From Cyclobacterium sp. (GTDB lineage: Bacteria > Bacteroidota > Bacteroidia > Cytophagales > Cyclobacteriaceae), in NCBI RefSeq assembly GCF_014762705.1, contig NZ_JABURL010000023.1, positions 104,489 through 168,488 of the forward strand: a stretch of 64,000 bases of DNA, read 5' to 3'. Under the pieces are notes generated by a model that did no database searches, was not told the origin of the DNA, and saw only the letters and a list, made by a program, of their open reading frames with translations. Shown here one piece after another: positions 1 to 10,200 of the stretch; the stretch's first letter is position 1, and each line of letters opens with the position of its first letter. Position numbers and translations under genes: made by a program.

Positions 1-15
1 TTTTGTAACTACTAT

Positions 16-429
16 CTATTCCTCCAATTGCATCTCAGAACTGATCACTTCAACCTGAAGGCTATTTCCGGAGCTGCCGGTTATCTTCCATTTCTGAACC
101 TGCGTTCCTCCCCAAAACGCAGCAGTTAGCGTTATGATATCACCCGCTTTTTCCCAGGCTCCCTCAAAATCACTAGTTACGATCGGAGGGGTGCCGCACC
201 AGCCGCTGTTGGCCCGATGGATCAATTTTCCATTGCTGAGAAATCGGTAACCATAGGTGTTTTCCTGAAGTTGATTTACCTTTTCCATGGTGATGCCATT
301 TTCCTGATACTCCAGATTACTCCAATTTCCTACAGGTACAGGGCCTGAGCTAAGGGCGGATAGATCTTCATTTTCCATACAGGAGAAAAGTACCAAGCCT
401 AACACAAAAGTAAATACGGTTGTTTTCAT
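16..429 (-). CDS. small lipoprotein, lipocalin-like fold possible
   Basis: The 137-residue product begins with a lipoprotein signal ending in a lipobox L-F-S-C with Cys at residue 17, so the mature protein should be lipid-anchored in the envelope. The mature part starts with a G-N-W motif and has alternating beta-strand-like segments, as in small lipocalin-like lipoproteins of Bacteroidota; I infer that fold and do not recognise a specific family. A second lipoprotein with the same organisation lies at 3623-4123. The gene is divergent from the sigma-factor operon starting at 603. Function unknown. Confidence 0.7.
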   Translation of the reverse strand: MKTTVFTFVLGLVLFSCMENEDLSALSSGPVPVGNWSNLEYQENGITMEKVNQLQENTYGYRFLSNGKLIHRANSGWCGTPPIVTSDFEGAWEKAGDIITLTAAFWGGTQVQKWKITGSSGNSLQVEVISSEMQLEE

Positions 430-602
430 GGGTAAATTTTTTGGTTTATATCAATGAGACGAGGGATTTGGTCCGTCTGTTGAGGCAGGGAGTAATTTTT
501 TGGTTTTTTCTTCGGGTAATTTTCTTTTTCCGCCTTAACATCTTTTCACAAAGTAAAATTTCTCATCAGGCAACGCCTGCCTAACTTATCGGGTTCCAAC
601 TT

Positions 603-1172
603 TTGAAACCACAAAGCATCATTTTGGAAGAGCTGCAAATCATATCTGGTTGTTTGAAAAAAGATCCTGTCGCCCAAAGATCACTCTTTGACAAATACTA
701 TCTGAGGACCTACCGGATAGCCATGAGGTATCTGGGCAATCACCATGATACAGAAGACGTGCTATCTATGGCCTACACCAGGATATTTCGCCGTATCCAA
801 CAGTTAGAATACCGGGGGGAAGGCAGCCTTTTAAAATGGGTTACCACCATCGTGATCCATGAAGCATTGCGCTTTTTGGAAAATAAAAAGCAGGTCATTT
901 TCCAGGAAGACGAATCCCTTTTGATGAAAAGTGCCGCTTTACCTGCACCAATTGATGTACTGGACCTGGAAGAAGTTGCCAGGGTCCTGGATGATATGCC
1001 AAAAGGTTATCGCACGGTGTTCAATCTCTTTGCGATTGAAGGCTATTCCCACAAGGAGATCGCAGATATGCTCCAAATCAGTGAAAACACCTCCAAGTCA
1101 CAACTCAGCAAGGCAAGAAATTACATGATACAAAAACTAAAAAACACCATGCCATGTCACAACGGGAAATAG
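603..1172 (+). CDS. ECF-type RNA polymerase sigma factor
   Basis: The 189-residue protein has the two-domain sigma-70 ECF layout. Region 2 lies at about residues 25-95 (FDKYYLRTYRIAMRY, then HDTEDVLSMAYTRIFR) and region 4 at about 125-180 (YRTVFNLFAIEGYSHKEIA, then the helix-turn-helix stretch ISENTSKSQLSKAR). It should direct RNA polymerase to a small regulon. The start used is TTG at 603; an in-frame stop lies just upstream at 582-584 and the first in-frame ATG would cut into region 2. The 3' end overlaps the next gene by 19 bases, which implies translational coupling to its likely anti-sigma factor. Confidence 0.9.
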   Translation: MKPQSIILEELQIISGCLKKDPVAQRSLFDKYYLRTYRIAMRYLGNHHDTEDVLSMAYTRIFRRIQQLEYRGEGSLLKWVTTIVIHEALRFLENKKQVIFQEDESLLMKSAALPAPIDVLDLEEVARVLDDMPKGYRTVFNLFAIEGYSHKEIADMLQISENTSKSQLSKARNYMIQKLKNTMPCHNGK

Positions 1173-1810
1173 ATCAAAGGATTAGGAAAGAGATGCGGCA
1201 TAAAGCCACAATAGATGAAGTTCATGCTTTGGAGGCCAAGGAAAGGGTCTGGTTAAATATCAAAAGGGAAAAACGCCACATTCCCTGGGGTTTGATTTCC
1301 GCTCTGGCAGCGTCTTTTTTGCTTTTACTGGGTTGTGGCCTACTTTTTCTTCAACTCCAAAAACAGAAGCAGCAATTGAATACCATGGCAGCTCAAATTG
1401 ATTCGCTTAAACTGCAAAAAGCCATTGCAGCAAAAAAAGCCCTGCGAGAGGAATTGCCCACCTGTTTTCAGGAGCAAGGACAAGCAACTGCCCCGGTGAA
1501 CCTTAAACAAGAACTAGCGAAGCAGCAGGAGCATAGGGCCAAAGATGCTGAAACACAGCATTTGATAACTAAAGCAAGACCAGAGCCTGTTGCAAGTAAA
1601 TCCCAACTGCCAGCTGAAATTCCTGTTCCGGATATAAGCTTCCCATTGCTGGATATGAGCAGTGCAGTGCCAACTTCTCCGGTTTCAAAGGAATTAGTAG
1701 CTGAAGAAACCAGAGATAATCGACCAAAAAATAAATTAAAGATTAGGTTGGGAAACAAAGCCCATTTACCAGCCAAAAACGAGTCTCTGGCTTTACATAT
1801 CAAACTATAA
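1154..1810 (+). CDS. putative membrane anti-sigma factor
   Basis: The 218-residue product has a cytoplasmic N-terminal part of about 44 residues, one transmembrane helix at about 45-67 (LISALAASFLLLLGCGLLF), a short Gln/Lys-rich coiled-coil stretch and a low-complexity periplasmic tail rich in Ala, Pro and Lys. There is no recognisable zinc-binding anti-sigma motif. The role as anti-sigma factor is inferred from topology and from the overlap with the upstream ECF sigma gene. The next gene, an outer-membrane protein, begins 26 bases after the stop, so all three are probably one operon. Confidence 0.6.
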   Translation: MSQREIDQRIRKEMRHKATIDEVHALEAKERVWLNIKREKRHIPWGLISALAASFLLLLGCGLLFLQLQKQKQQLNTMAAQIDSLKLQKAIAAKKALREELPTCFQEQGQATAPVNLKQELAKQQEHRAKDAETQHLITKARPEPVASKSQLPAEIPVPDISFPLLDMSSAVPTSPVSKELVAEETRDNRPKNKLKIRLGNKAHLPAKNESLALHIKL

Positions 1811-1836
1811 ATCGACATTGTCTAACCATAATCACC

Positions 1837-2814
1837 ATGAAAAAAACAAAATATTACCTGATCACCATGCTTTCGGTACTCTTTTTCCATACCGCTTTGG
1901 CCCAGGATGCCGAATTGTTGAGAGACAGCATACATTATAAAGGGGATGAAAATGTAGACCTATTAATACTCACCAGGGACTACCACAAGCTGCAACAAAA
2001 TGAAACCCTGAACAAAGTGCTGGATGCTTTTCAGGCCGACCTGCAGGAAATCCAGGTAGACCTGCCTGCGGGAAAACCCTTTGTGATTGACTATTGGCAC
2101 CGGGAAAAAATCGAAATTCAAGAAAACACCAGGATAAAAAGCTACCAAATTTCCAGGGAGCAAGGCCTGGAAGAAAAATTTCTAAACCAGGTGAACATTC
2201 ATGATGCGGACAGTGGCACGGAGGTCATTATCAGCTTCAATGATATAAAGGAGCTGTTGAAAGCAGACCTTTCCTTCATTGGGGAATCCATCAGCAAAGA
2301 ATTACCAGTCAAACACCGGTTTTTACGCAGCCTGGAATACCAGCAGGATACCTCCTCCAGGGGTCTCAAGTTAACGCAAGACCGTTTTACCGGTTATATG
2401 GACATGCTGAGCCTTAAAGCTGGGGTTGGAGCCAATGTATTTCAAAACCGCTTGCTTACCGATATCTCCGGGGAGATTGGCCTGCACCTGAATCAAAAAG
2501 GCATCCTAAAAGACCAATTCTACATTTCCAATAACCTGCTCTTTTCCTTTGATGTGGACAGATCCCTGGTGACCAATAATTTTACCAATATCGGTTACCG
2601 CAGGAATTTTTCCAATCAACGGGACAAACCCAATTGGCTGGGTGTGGAATTTGGCATGTTGACTAAACGATCCGGTGATATATTTAAGCCCAACACCTTG
2701 CGACTGGGGGTGAACTGGGAGATAGGCAAAAATATCAGTGTCAGTCCTCAGCTGTATTTCAATGGCTTTTTCAAGCAGGTCAGTCCGGGATTTCGGGTAG
2801 GGATTGGGTTTTAA
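1837..2814 (+). CDS. secreted protein with C-terminal beta-barrel-like region
   Basis: The 325-residue protein has a signal peptide (residues 1-22, cleavage after LA before QD). An N-terminal region of about 150 residues is followed by a C-terminal half with regularly alternating polar/hydrophobic strands rich in Gly, Asn and aromatics, ending in Phe, as outer-membrane barrels do. I do not recognise a named family. It is third in the sigma/anti-sigma operon, so it may be a target or an output of that regulatory pair. The barrel topology is inference. Confidence 0.6.
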   Translation: MKKTKYYLITMLSVLFFHTALAQDAELLRDSIHYKGDENVDLLILTRDYHKLQQNETLNKVLDAFQADLQEIQVDLPAGKPFVIDYWHREKIEIQENTRIKSYQISREQGLEEKFLNQVNIHDADSGTEVIISFNDIKELLKADLSFIGESISKELPVKHRFLRSLEYQQDTSSRGLKLTQDRFTGYMDMLSLKAGVGANVFQNRLLTDISGEIGLHLNQKGILKDQFYISNNLLFSFDVDRSLVTNNFTNIGYRRNFSNQRDKPNWLGVEFGMLTKRSGDIFKPNTLRLGVNWEIGKNISVSPQLYFNGFFKQVSPGFRVGIGF

Positions 2815-2894
2815 TGCTCGCTGAAAACCCATAAACCTTTGAGCATTTGTGTGTGGCCTTTACCCGAGACATGTTGAAAGACTACTTTTTGCCA

Positions 2895-2947
2895 GGATAA
2901 AAGCCGTTTTCCTCGCAGTATCGCTGTGCTTTTATCCCAGCTTCAGC
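2895..2947. other. long-loop inverted repeat between convergent genes
   Basis: A perfect 10-base inverted repeat, GGATAAAAGC at 2895-2904 and GCTTTTATCC at 2938-2947, encloses a 33-base loop. It lies in the gap between the convergent genes ending at 2814 (+) and 3058 (-). No T-run follows on either strand, so it is not a typical intrinsic terminator. Role unknown. Confidence 0.45.
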
Positions 2948-3057
2948 ATAAGGCTTTATCTTGGTTTTTGGCATTATTTTGATCGGTGAAATCAGATTTT
3001 GCAAGGTATTATTCGGTTGCGCTAAAGGGGGAAGGGTACTGTAGCTTGGCCATGGTT

Positions 3058-3501
3058 TTACAAAACATAAGTAAAGTGCCGCACATCTTCCTCCGAAGTG
3101 ACCGGAGTGGACCGGTAAAAATCCAGCGCATATTTGTCTATCGTTTCGGCCTGAACAAACACTTCATCATATCCGGCAGCTTTACAAAAATCCAAAACGG
3201 CATACATTAATTTTCTTCCTACCCCTTTTCTTTGGTGCCCAACCGAAACGGCAAGGTCATACACATAGCCTTGCTGTTTTTCGGAATAGTATTTATCCAG
3301 TGTGTAAGCCGTCAGCCCCCCGATGATCTTCCCTTCCCATTCTGCCACAAAAACCATGAATCCTGGTTTTTGCAATATTTTTTTAAGGTAATCTAAAGAG
3401 GGCAATTGAAAATTCCCCATTTCGAAGACCTCTTTAAAGTTTTGAATAAGGGTCTTAAAATCACCGGCATCCGAGTGAGAAAGTTTTTTGATGGTTACCA
3501 T
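3058..3501 (-). CDS. GNAT acetyltransferase, AAC(3)-I-like
   Basis: The 147-residue protein is a single GNAT domain. The acetyl-CoA pyrophosphate-binding loop is visible as QRKGVG after the strand VYDLAVS, and the order DYL...FVAEWEGKIIGGLTAY...YVYDLAV...FVQAE...LDFYRS matches from memory the aminoglycoside 3-N-acetyltransferase I family (AAC(3)-I). The catalysed reaction would be acetyl transfer from acetyl-CoA to an amine. Whether the substrate is an aminoglycoside cannot be told from sequence; many environmental relatives are not resistance genes. It stands alone, upstream of no partner gene. Confidence 0.78.
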   Translation of the reverse strand: MVTIKKLSHSDAGDFKTLIQNFKEVFEMGNFQLPSLDYLKKILQKPGFMVFVAEWEGKIIGGLTAYTLDKYYSEKQQGYVYDLAVSVGHQRKGVGRKLMYAVLDFCKAAGYDEVFVQAETIDKYALDFYRSTPVTSEEDVRHFTYVL

Positions 3502-3544
3502 GATGGAGATTGTAAATGTTTACTATAAAAATAAAATTTTTTTC

Positions 3545-3584
3545 AAAAAAATGGATCCTGACCGAATAAATAGGCAGGATCCAT
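3545..3584 (-). terminator. intrinsic terminator of the lipoprotein gene
   Basis: Read on the minus strand, a perfect 10-base stem (ATGGATCCTG with CAGGATCCAT) and a 14-base loop are followed by a T-run (the A-run at 3545-3550). It sits 39 bases downstream of the stop of the lipoprotein gene at 3623-4123, which it should terminate. Confidence 0.8.
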
Positions 3585-3622
3585 GTTTCCTGGCTTGAGG
3601 AGAATCCAGGTAATGAAACACC

Positions 3623-4123
3623 TTATTTTCTCCGCTCAAAGAATTTATCCGGTACAATCACATCCCCACCTTCTATGCCCCCGGGGATAAAGAAAGTATT
3701 GCCATTATCCCGAATTTCGAACCGCAGTGGATATCCACTGTTTGGTTCTACAAAGCCCTTGTCGAGTTCTTCTTTGGAATAGAATTGTTTTTCTGCGCCA
3801 TAAGGCTTGTGAAGGAAATCGGTGCGTGCCAATCTGATCAGATTTTCTTCAGAACCTGCAGTAAAAGTTCCCCTTTCCAGGAAATTGAACCCTAAGTCAA
3901 GGTCACTGTCTTTCTCTCGCAGGGTGGAGCTGTAAGTATAAGTTCCGTCAGCATTGAATTGAAAAGAGGTAACATAGTCCAGTTTAAGGTAATCATTAAA
4001 ACCTACCATTTCCCAGGTACCCAATACTGTTGAAGGAAAGGGCGGTAATGTATCCTCCTCATTTTGACAGGAACTGAAAATCAACAGAATCAGTAGAAGT
4101 GGGAGCGTAAAGTGTTTTTTCAT
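3623..4123 (-). CDS. small lipoprotein, lipocalin-like fold possible
   Basis: I start at the ATG at 4123, giving 166 residues that begin with a clear lipoprotein signal and lipobox F-S-S-C, Cys at 19. A further-upstream in-frame start would put a lysine-rich extension in front of the signal and is unlikely. The mature part begins with G-T-W-E and a predicted beta-rich stretch (FQFNADGTYTYSS) like lipocalin-like lipoproteins of the phylum. It is followed by its own intrinsic terminator, so it is probably monocistronic. Function unknown. Confidence 0.72.
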   Translation of the reverse strand: MKKHFTLPLLLILLIFSSCQNEEDTLPPFPSTVLGTWEMVGFNDYLKLDYVTSFQFNADGTYTYSSTLREKDSDLDLGFNFLERGTFTAGSEENLIRLARTDFLHKPYGAEKQFYSKEELDKGFVEPNSGYPLRFEIRDNGNTFFIPGGIEGGDVIVPDKFFERRK

Positions 4124-4355
4124 AGAGTTTTTGAGTTTCCTTTTTTTACGAAAATAAGTTAAATTTAGTTTTCCCTTTTTGTGTTTATGAAAAAGTGCCA
4201 AATAGCCTTATCCTGTTTATTTAGAAAAGGTTATTGTAATTCGATTTAGTTTTTAGCATTAAAACATTTGGTTTATTAAATTTTTATTGAAATATTAAAA
4301 TGTTATCGTATTTCCAGCTTCCTAATCAACTTCTTATTCCTCAAAAACATTTACC

Positions 4356-5330
4356 ATGAATTACAGAAAATTTGGAGAAACTGACTTGAGTGTAAGTGAA
4401 ATAGGCTTTGGAACCTGGGCTATTGGAGGTCCGGCCATGGCGGGAGATATCCCAATAGGCTGGGGACAAGTAGATGATGCCAGTTCTATAAAAGCATTGC
4501 AAACCGCAAGGGACAGGGGTATCAATTTTTTTGACACGGCTGACTTTTATGGACTGGGGCATTCAGAGGAACTGATAGGTAAGGTGTTTTCCAATGACCC
4601 GGAAGTAGTTTTGGCCTCCAAGGTGGGGCACCGGATAGATGGTAATGGCAATATATACATGGATTATTCCAAAAAGCACATTTTAGCCTCTTGCGAGGGC
4701 AGCTTAAAGCGGCTCAGAAGGGAGACCATCGATTTTTACCAATTGCATACTGCTAAAGTAGCTGATTTGGAGAATGCTGAGTGCATTGAAGCATTGGAAC
4801 AATTAAAAACGGAAGGTAAAATACGCCATTGGGGAGTTTCTCTGAATACTTTTGACCCCCAACCCGAAGCGGCTTATCTGCTTGGAAAGGGTTTGGGCCA
4901 GGGCTTTCAACTGGTGCTGAATATTTTAAACCAGGAAGCTTTGCCCGTTGTGGCAAATTCTGCCCGGTCAGCTTATGGGGTGATTGCCAGAATGCCTTTT
5001 CAATTTGGCTTGCTTACCGGGAAATTTACTAAAGCAACCCGTTTTTCTGAGGACGACCACCGAAGGTTCAGGCTCCCCCCTGATTTGTTGGGAAAATATT
5101 TGGATGTACTGGATCAGGTATGGCCGCTGGCAGAAAAATATGGGATCAGCCCGGGACAGTTGGCCTTGAGTTTTGTGCTTGGTTTTGAGGGGGTATCCAC
5201 TGTGATACCTGGAATCAGAACCCCCGAGCAAGCCATTCAGAATACCACAGGCACGGTGAAGTTAAGAGGTGAAGACCGGGCCTATTTACAGTCTCTTTAC
5301 CTGTCCCATTTCAAAGCACTTTTGTTCTAA
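4356..5330 (+). CDS. aldo/keto reductase
   Basis: The 324-residue protein is an NADPH-dependent aldo/keto reductase of the usual length. The catalytic tetrad is visible: Asp and Tyr in FFDTADFYGLGHSEELIG, Lys in VLASKVGHR and His in YQLHTAKV. C-terminal nucleotide-binding elements (STVIPGIRTPEQ) are also present. It would reduce an aldehyde or ketone to an alcohol in the cytoplasm. The ATG at 4356 is preceded by an AT-rich leader. No partner genes indicate the substrate. Confidence 0.9.
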   Translation: MNYRKFGETDLSVSEIGFGTWAIGGPAMAGDIPIGWGQVDDASSIKALQTARDRGINFFDTADFYGLGHSEELIGKVFSNDPEVVLASKVGHRIDGNGNIYMDYSKKHILASCEGSLKRLRRETIDFYQLHTAKVADLENAECIEALEQLKTEGKIRHWGVSLNTFDPQPEAAYLLGKGLGQGFQLVLNILNQEALPVVANSARSAYGVIARMPFQFGLLTGKFTKATRFSEDDHRRFRLPPDLLGKYLDVLDQVWPLAEKYGISPGQLALSFVLGFEGVSTVIPGIRTPEQAIQNTTGTVKLRGEDRAYLQSLYLSHFKALLF

Positions 5331-5532
5331 AATTGGTTTGCAGGAGGCATCAATTTTATATCTTTATTCAGAAATCTGAAATGCGGTCTTTCGGACAAAA
5401 TACCGTTCGATACCGGACCCTAAAAAGGGGTAGTTCTATTTAAAACAACTCTGGGATTGCAAAAAGAGCGTTTCGAATTCCTGGCATTCAATTGGATCAG
5501 ATAAAGTCAATACCACCATTAAAATTCAAATC

Positions 5533-5727
5533 ATGAGCGCATTTACCGGACTGGTGCTTTGGGCCATTCTCTTTGTTCTTTGCTGGCCCATCGCCATTTT
5601 GTTGTTATTCCTATACCCACTAATCTGGCTGATCCTGCTCCCATTTCGGCTTTTGGGCTTCGGAGTCACCCTTACCTTATCTATGATATTTGCTTTGTTT
5701 ATGTTGCCATTTTCACTGATGCGCTGA
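5533..5727 (+). CDS. small hydrophobic membrane protein
   Basis: This 64-residue product is almost wholly hydrophobic, with two or three predicted membrane segments (LVLWAILFVLCWPIAILLLF and LLGFGVTLTLSMIFALFML) and few charged residues. Its last codons overlap the 3' end of the convergent symporter gene by 15 bases. I do not recognise a family. The continuous membrane-like composition from an ATG makes it more likely real than a chance frame, but it is short. Confidence 0.5.
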   Translation: MSAFTGLVLWAILFVLCWPIAILLLFLYPLIWLILLPFRLLGFGVTLTLSMIFALFMLPFSLMR

Positions 5728-7200
5728 CCGGGGATTTTTGGAAACAATTAATAAGCCCAGATAGGTGATGGCAGCATTGACCAAAAGGATTTCAAAACCG
5801 AACTGAAAACCATTGAACCAGGAGGCGGCGTTCCAATCGATCACAAATGAAAGTGCTGGACTGAGCAGGCAAATGTAAGGCACCCAACGATCCCTGATAT
5901 TCAGGTTATTGGTCAGGCCGAAAGCAAAGAGCCCCAGTAATGGTCCATAGGTAAAGCCTGCAGCTTTGAATACCGCACTTACCACACTTCTGTCATTGAC
6001 TTCATTGAAAACCACGATGGTAAGGAATACCAAAAAGGTAAAGCCGATATGTATCCACCTTCTGGTTTGGTCCTGGTTGATATTATTTTTGGCTGGAAGG
6101 TTTACGATATCTATACAAAAGGAAGTGGTCAGTGCGGTCAAAGCAGAATCTGCACTTGAAAAGGCTGCTGCCGTTATACCCAATAAAAAGACCACTCCTG
6201 CCAGGGTACCAAAATGATTCAGTGCCAGAGTAGGGAAAAGCTCGTCAGTGGCTTCAGGTAGTGCCAGACCATTTACACCTGCGTAGTGGTAAAGCAAAAT
6301 GCCCAGGGCCAGGAAAAGCAGGTTGGAAAGAAAAAAGCTGATAGCAAACCAAAAGATATTTTTCTGGGCCTCCCCCTTATTTCGGCAAGTAAGGTTTTTT
6401 TGCATCACATTTTGGTCAAGTCCGTTCATGGCAATGGTAATAAATACCCCTCCGGCAAACATTTTGAAAAAGTTCTGACTGGTATTGCCTTCCCAGACAA
6501 AGATTTTGGACAGGTCGCTTTCTCCGATGATGGAAAGAATTTCACCTCCACTTTTCCCCAGTTGGTTGCCGATTACGATTATGGTTATAATAACCGCTAA
6601 TAGCAGGAAGGCGGTCTGCAGCGTGTCTGTCCAGACAATGGTTTTGATACCACTTTTATAGGTATATAACCAAATCAGGACCATGGTCGTGAAAACCGAG
6701 GCATAAAAGGGTATACCAAAAGCGTCGAAAAAGGCAATCTGTAAGACGGTAGCCGCAAGGAATAAGCGAAAGGAGGCGCCAATAGTCTGTGAAATAAGGA
6801 AAATCGTTGCCCCTGAAAGGTAGGTTTTTTGGCCAAACCTACTTTTCAAGTATTCGTAAATGGAAATCAGGTTCAGTTTATAAAATAACGGAATCAGTAC
6901 CAGGGCAATCAAGGCATAACCCACCATGTTGCCCATTACGAATTGCAGGTAGGCCCAATTGGTATTGCCCACTTCACCAGGAACTGAAATAAAGGTAACA
7001 CCTGATAGAGATGCGCCAACCATGCCAAAGGCCACCAAAAACCAGGGAGACTCCCTGTTGCCGGTGTAGAACGTAAGGCTGTCTGATTTCAGGGAAGTCA
7101 GGTAACTGATCAGTAGTAAAAGTGCAAAATATCCTGCGATGACACCAAAAACCAACAGTGGACTCATATTTTCCTTATTGAAGTGAAAATTAACTTCCAA
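5713..7200 (-). CDS. sodium:solute symporter (SSS family)
   Basis: The 495-residue protein has about 13 hydrophobic segments and the SSS-family core, including the N-terminal segment FYTGNRESPWFLVAFGMVGA followed by TFISVPG, and the conserved ISIYEYLKSRFG. It should couple sodium entry to solute uptake through the inner membrane. It is divergent from a NagZ-type GH3/serine hydrolase gene starting about 80 bases away. The pairing suggests import of an amino sugar or peptidoglycan fragment, but the substrate is inference from context only. Confidence 0.85.
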   Translation of the reverse strand: MEVNFHFNKENMSPLLVFGVIAGYFALLLLISYLTSLKSDSLTFYTGNRESPWFLVAFGMVGASLSGVTFISVPGEVGNTNWAYLQFVMGNMVGYALIALVLIPLFYKLNLISIYEYLKSRFGQKTYLSGATIFLISQTIGASFRLFLAATVLQIAFFDAFGIPFYASVFTTMVLIWLYTYKSGIKTIVWTDTLQTAFLLLAVIITIIVIGNQLGKSGGEILSIIGESDLSKIFVWEGNTSQNFFKMFAGGVFITIAMNGLDQNVMQKNLTCRNKGEAQKNIFWFAISFFLSNLLFLALGILLYHYAGVNGLALPEATDELFPTLALNHFGTLAGVVFLLGITAAAFSSADSALTALTTSFCIDIVNLPAKNNINQDQTRRWIHIGFTFLVFLTIVVFNEVNDRSVVSAVFKAAGFTYGPLLGLFAFGLTNNLNIRDRWVPYICLLSPALSFVIDWNAASWFNGFQFGFEILLVNAAITYLGLLIVSKNPRSAHQ

Positions 7201-7279
7201 TGATAGGCAATTTCTTTAAATCATTTAAACGGGAAGCAACAAAATTGGTATCTTTCCGGTCAATTTGACGGTATTCGTA

Positions 7280-10200
7280 ATGATGATAAAAAATTTAAAC
7301 GTAAAAGAGTTAATTCCTTGTCCCATTTCGGTTTTTAAGGGTAAAGGTGAGCTAATTTTTATAAAAAGAATACTACTTTTAATGGCATTTTTTTTACAAA
7401 CGGTTTCACTGCTTATGGCCCAAGAGCAGGCTCCTCCTTTTTTGGATGAAAAATATCAGCCATGGGCAGATTCAGTTTTGGCCACCCTCAGTCCAGAAGA
7501 GCGTATAGCCCAGTTGATCATGATTCCTGCTTATTCCAACAAGGATCAGGTTCATGTGGATTCCATATCCGGATTGGTACGTAAATATGGGGTGGGAGGC
7601 ATCATTTTTTTTCAGGGCGGACCTGTCCGGCAGGCCAAGATGATCAACCGCTTTCAGGAGGAAACCAAAGTACCTTTGATGATAGGCCTGGATGGAGAGT
7701 GGGGATTGCGAATGCGACTCGACAGTACGGTACGTTATCCTTACCAGATGGCTCTTGGAGGAATTTCGGATGAAGGCCTGCTTTATGACATGGGAAAGGA
7801 GGTAGCCCGACAGGCCAAAAGGTCTGGGATCCATGTAAATTTCGCACCTGTGGTAGACGTAAATAACAATGCCAATAATCCGGTGATAGGCTTTCGTTCT
7901 TTTGGAGAGGAGAAGGAGAATGTGGCCAGAAAATCACTGGCATACATGAAGGGCATGCAGGATCATGGGATATTGGCTTCTGCCAAACACTTCCCGGGAC
8001 ATGGGGATACTGATGCAGACTCCCATTATTCCCTGCCGGTACTACATTTTTCTAAAAAGAGATTGCAGGAAACGGAATTGTATCCTTTTCAGCAATTAAT
8101 GGATCAGGGATTGGGCAGCATCATGGTCGCCCATATGCATATTCCGGCACTGGATGATACGCCTGAATTGGCATCCACCTTATCCAAACCCATTGTTACT
8201 GATTTACTGAAAGAGGAAATGGGTTATGAGGGATTGGTTTTTACCGATGCCCTGAACATGCAGGCTGTGGCAGGTTTTTACTCCCCCGGTGTAGTGGATG
8301 TGAAAGCCCTTTTGGCAGGTAATGACATGCTATTGAATACCATGAATGTTCCTGCTACCATTAGAGAAGTAAAAAATGCCATGGAACGGGGAGAGATCAG
8401 CCAGGAAGAAATAGACCAGCGGGTACTTAAAGTTCTCAAAGCTAAGGCATGGCTGGGCTTAGACAGCTTTCAACCGGTAGAAACAGATCACCTGATTGCA
8501 GATTTGAATAGCCCTAAGGCACAATTTCTCAGCAGGAAATTGACCGAAGCATCGCTTACATTGCTACGAAATGATGAAAATATCTTACCGGTAAAGGGTT
8601 TGGAGAACACCAAAATCGCATCGCTTTCTTTGGGTACCAGTCAGACCACTGATTTCCAGAAGGGTCTGGAAAGGTATGTTCCCATGGATCATTTCACCTT
8701 TCCACAGGATGGAGGCATGGAAGCCATTTACAAATTGAAGCAACAACTTTCTGATTTTCAGCTGATTCTGGTAGGAATACATGGTCTGGGAATCCGGGAG
8801 GGAGGCAATGATTTTGGGATCAGCCCCGAAATGAGCGTTCTGCTGAGGGAACTGATGAAAAACCAGGCTGTTGTCGTCAGTGTTTTTGGGAACGTTTACA
8901 GTCTGGATAAAATCCCCGGATTGGAAAGGGCATCCGGACTGATCGCAGCCTATCAAGAAACCCCATTGACACAGGACCTGACAGCTCAGTTAATTTTCGG
9001 AGGCATAGGAGCCAGGGGTAAATTGCCAGTAACCGTCAATGGAGCTTTTGGAATAGGGGATGGGTTGGAAACAGCAGCAGGTTTACGAATGGCCTATACC
9101 CAACCCGAAGGAGTGGGAATTTCCACAGCAGATTTGACAGGAATTGATTCCCTGATGCAGCTTGCTATCAGGGAGAAGGCTATTCCGGGGGGACAGATCT
9201 TATTGGCTAAAGGAGGAAGGGTTTTTTACCACAAGGCATTTGGCTATCATACCTATGATTCTTTGCAGGAGGTGAGCTCTGATGACCTGTATGACCTGGC
9301 ATCTATTACCAAAATAAGCACTTCCCTGGCAGCATTCATGCACCTGAAAGGACTGGGTAAGTTTGATGAAAACCAGACCCTGGGCACCTATTATCCACCT
9401 GCAAGAGGGACAAATAAAGCGGATTTGAAATATACTGATATATTGACACACCAGGCCAGGTTAAGGTCCTGGATTCCTTTCTGGATGTCCACCGTCAGGA
9501 AAAATGGCAGTTTCAAATGGTATACCATGAAGTCAGACTCCTCAAGGAGGTTTCCCGTTAAAGTTGCCAATAATTTGTACATCCATCGCAAATACGACCA
9601 GAAGATTTATTCAGAGATACTCAAATCACCTTTAAATCCAGAACCAGGATATGTTTATAGTGACCTTTCTTTTATTTTAGCGCCAAAGGTGGTGGAGGCC
9701 ATTACCGGAGAGGATTTTTACGATTATCTGGAACGAAATCTTTATAAGCCTCTGGGAGCTGGTACGCTGACCTTTAATCCCTATAAAAACTATCCGCTGA
9801 ATCGGGTTGTTCCTACAGAGGTAGATACCGCATTTAGAAAGCAATTGTTACATGCCACGGTTCATGATGAGGGTGCAGCCATGTTGGGCGGGATCAGTGG
9901 ACATGCGGGATTGTTTGGCAATGCCAACGATTTGGCCAAACTCATGCACCTCTACCTTTATGATGGAAGTTATGCCCGACAGCAGCTCATTGCTCCCGGG
10001 GTCGTATCCGCTTATTCCAGCTGTGTATATTGTGCGTCAGGAAATTACAGGGGTATGGGTTTTGACCGGCCCAATAAGCCTGGAGATCCCAACGGGAATG
10101 CTGCTCCCAGTGCACCTGCCAGTAGTTTCGGCCATTCTGGTTTTACAGGAACATATACCTGGATAGATCCTGAAAATGAAATTGTCTACGTTTTTCTGTC

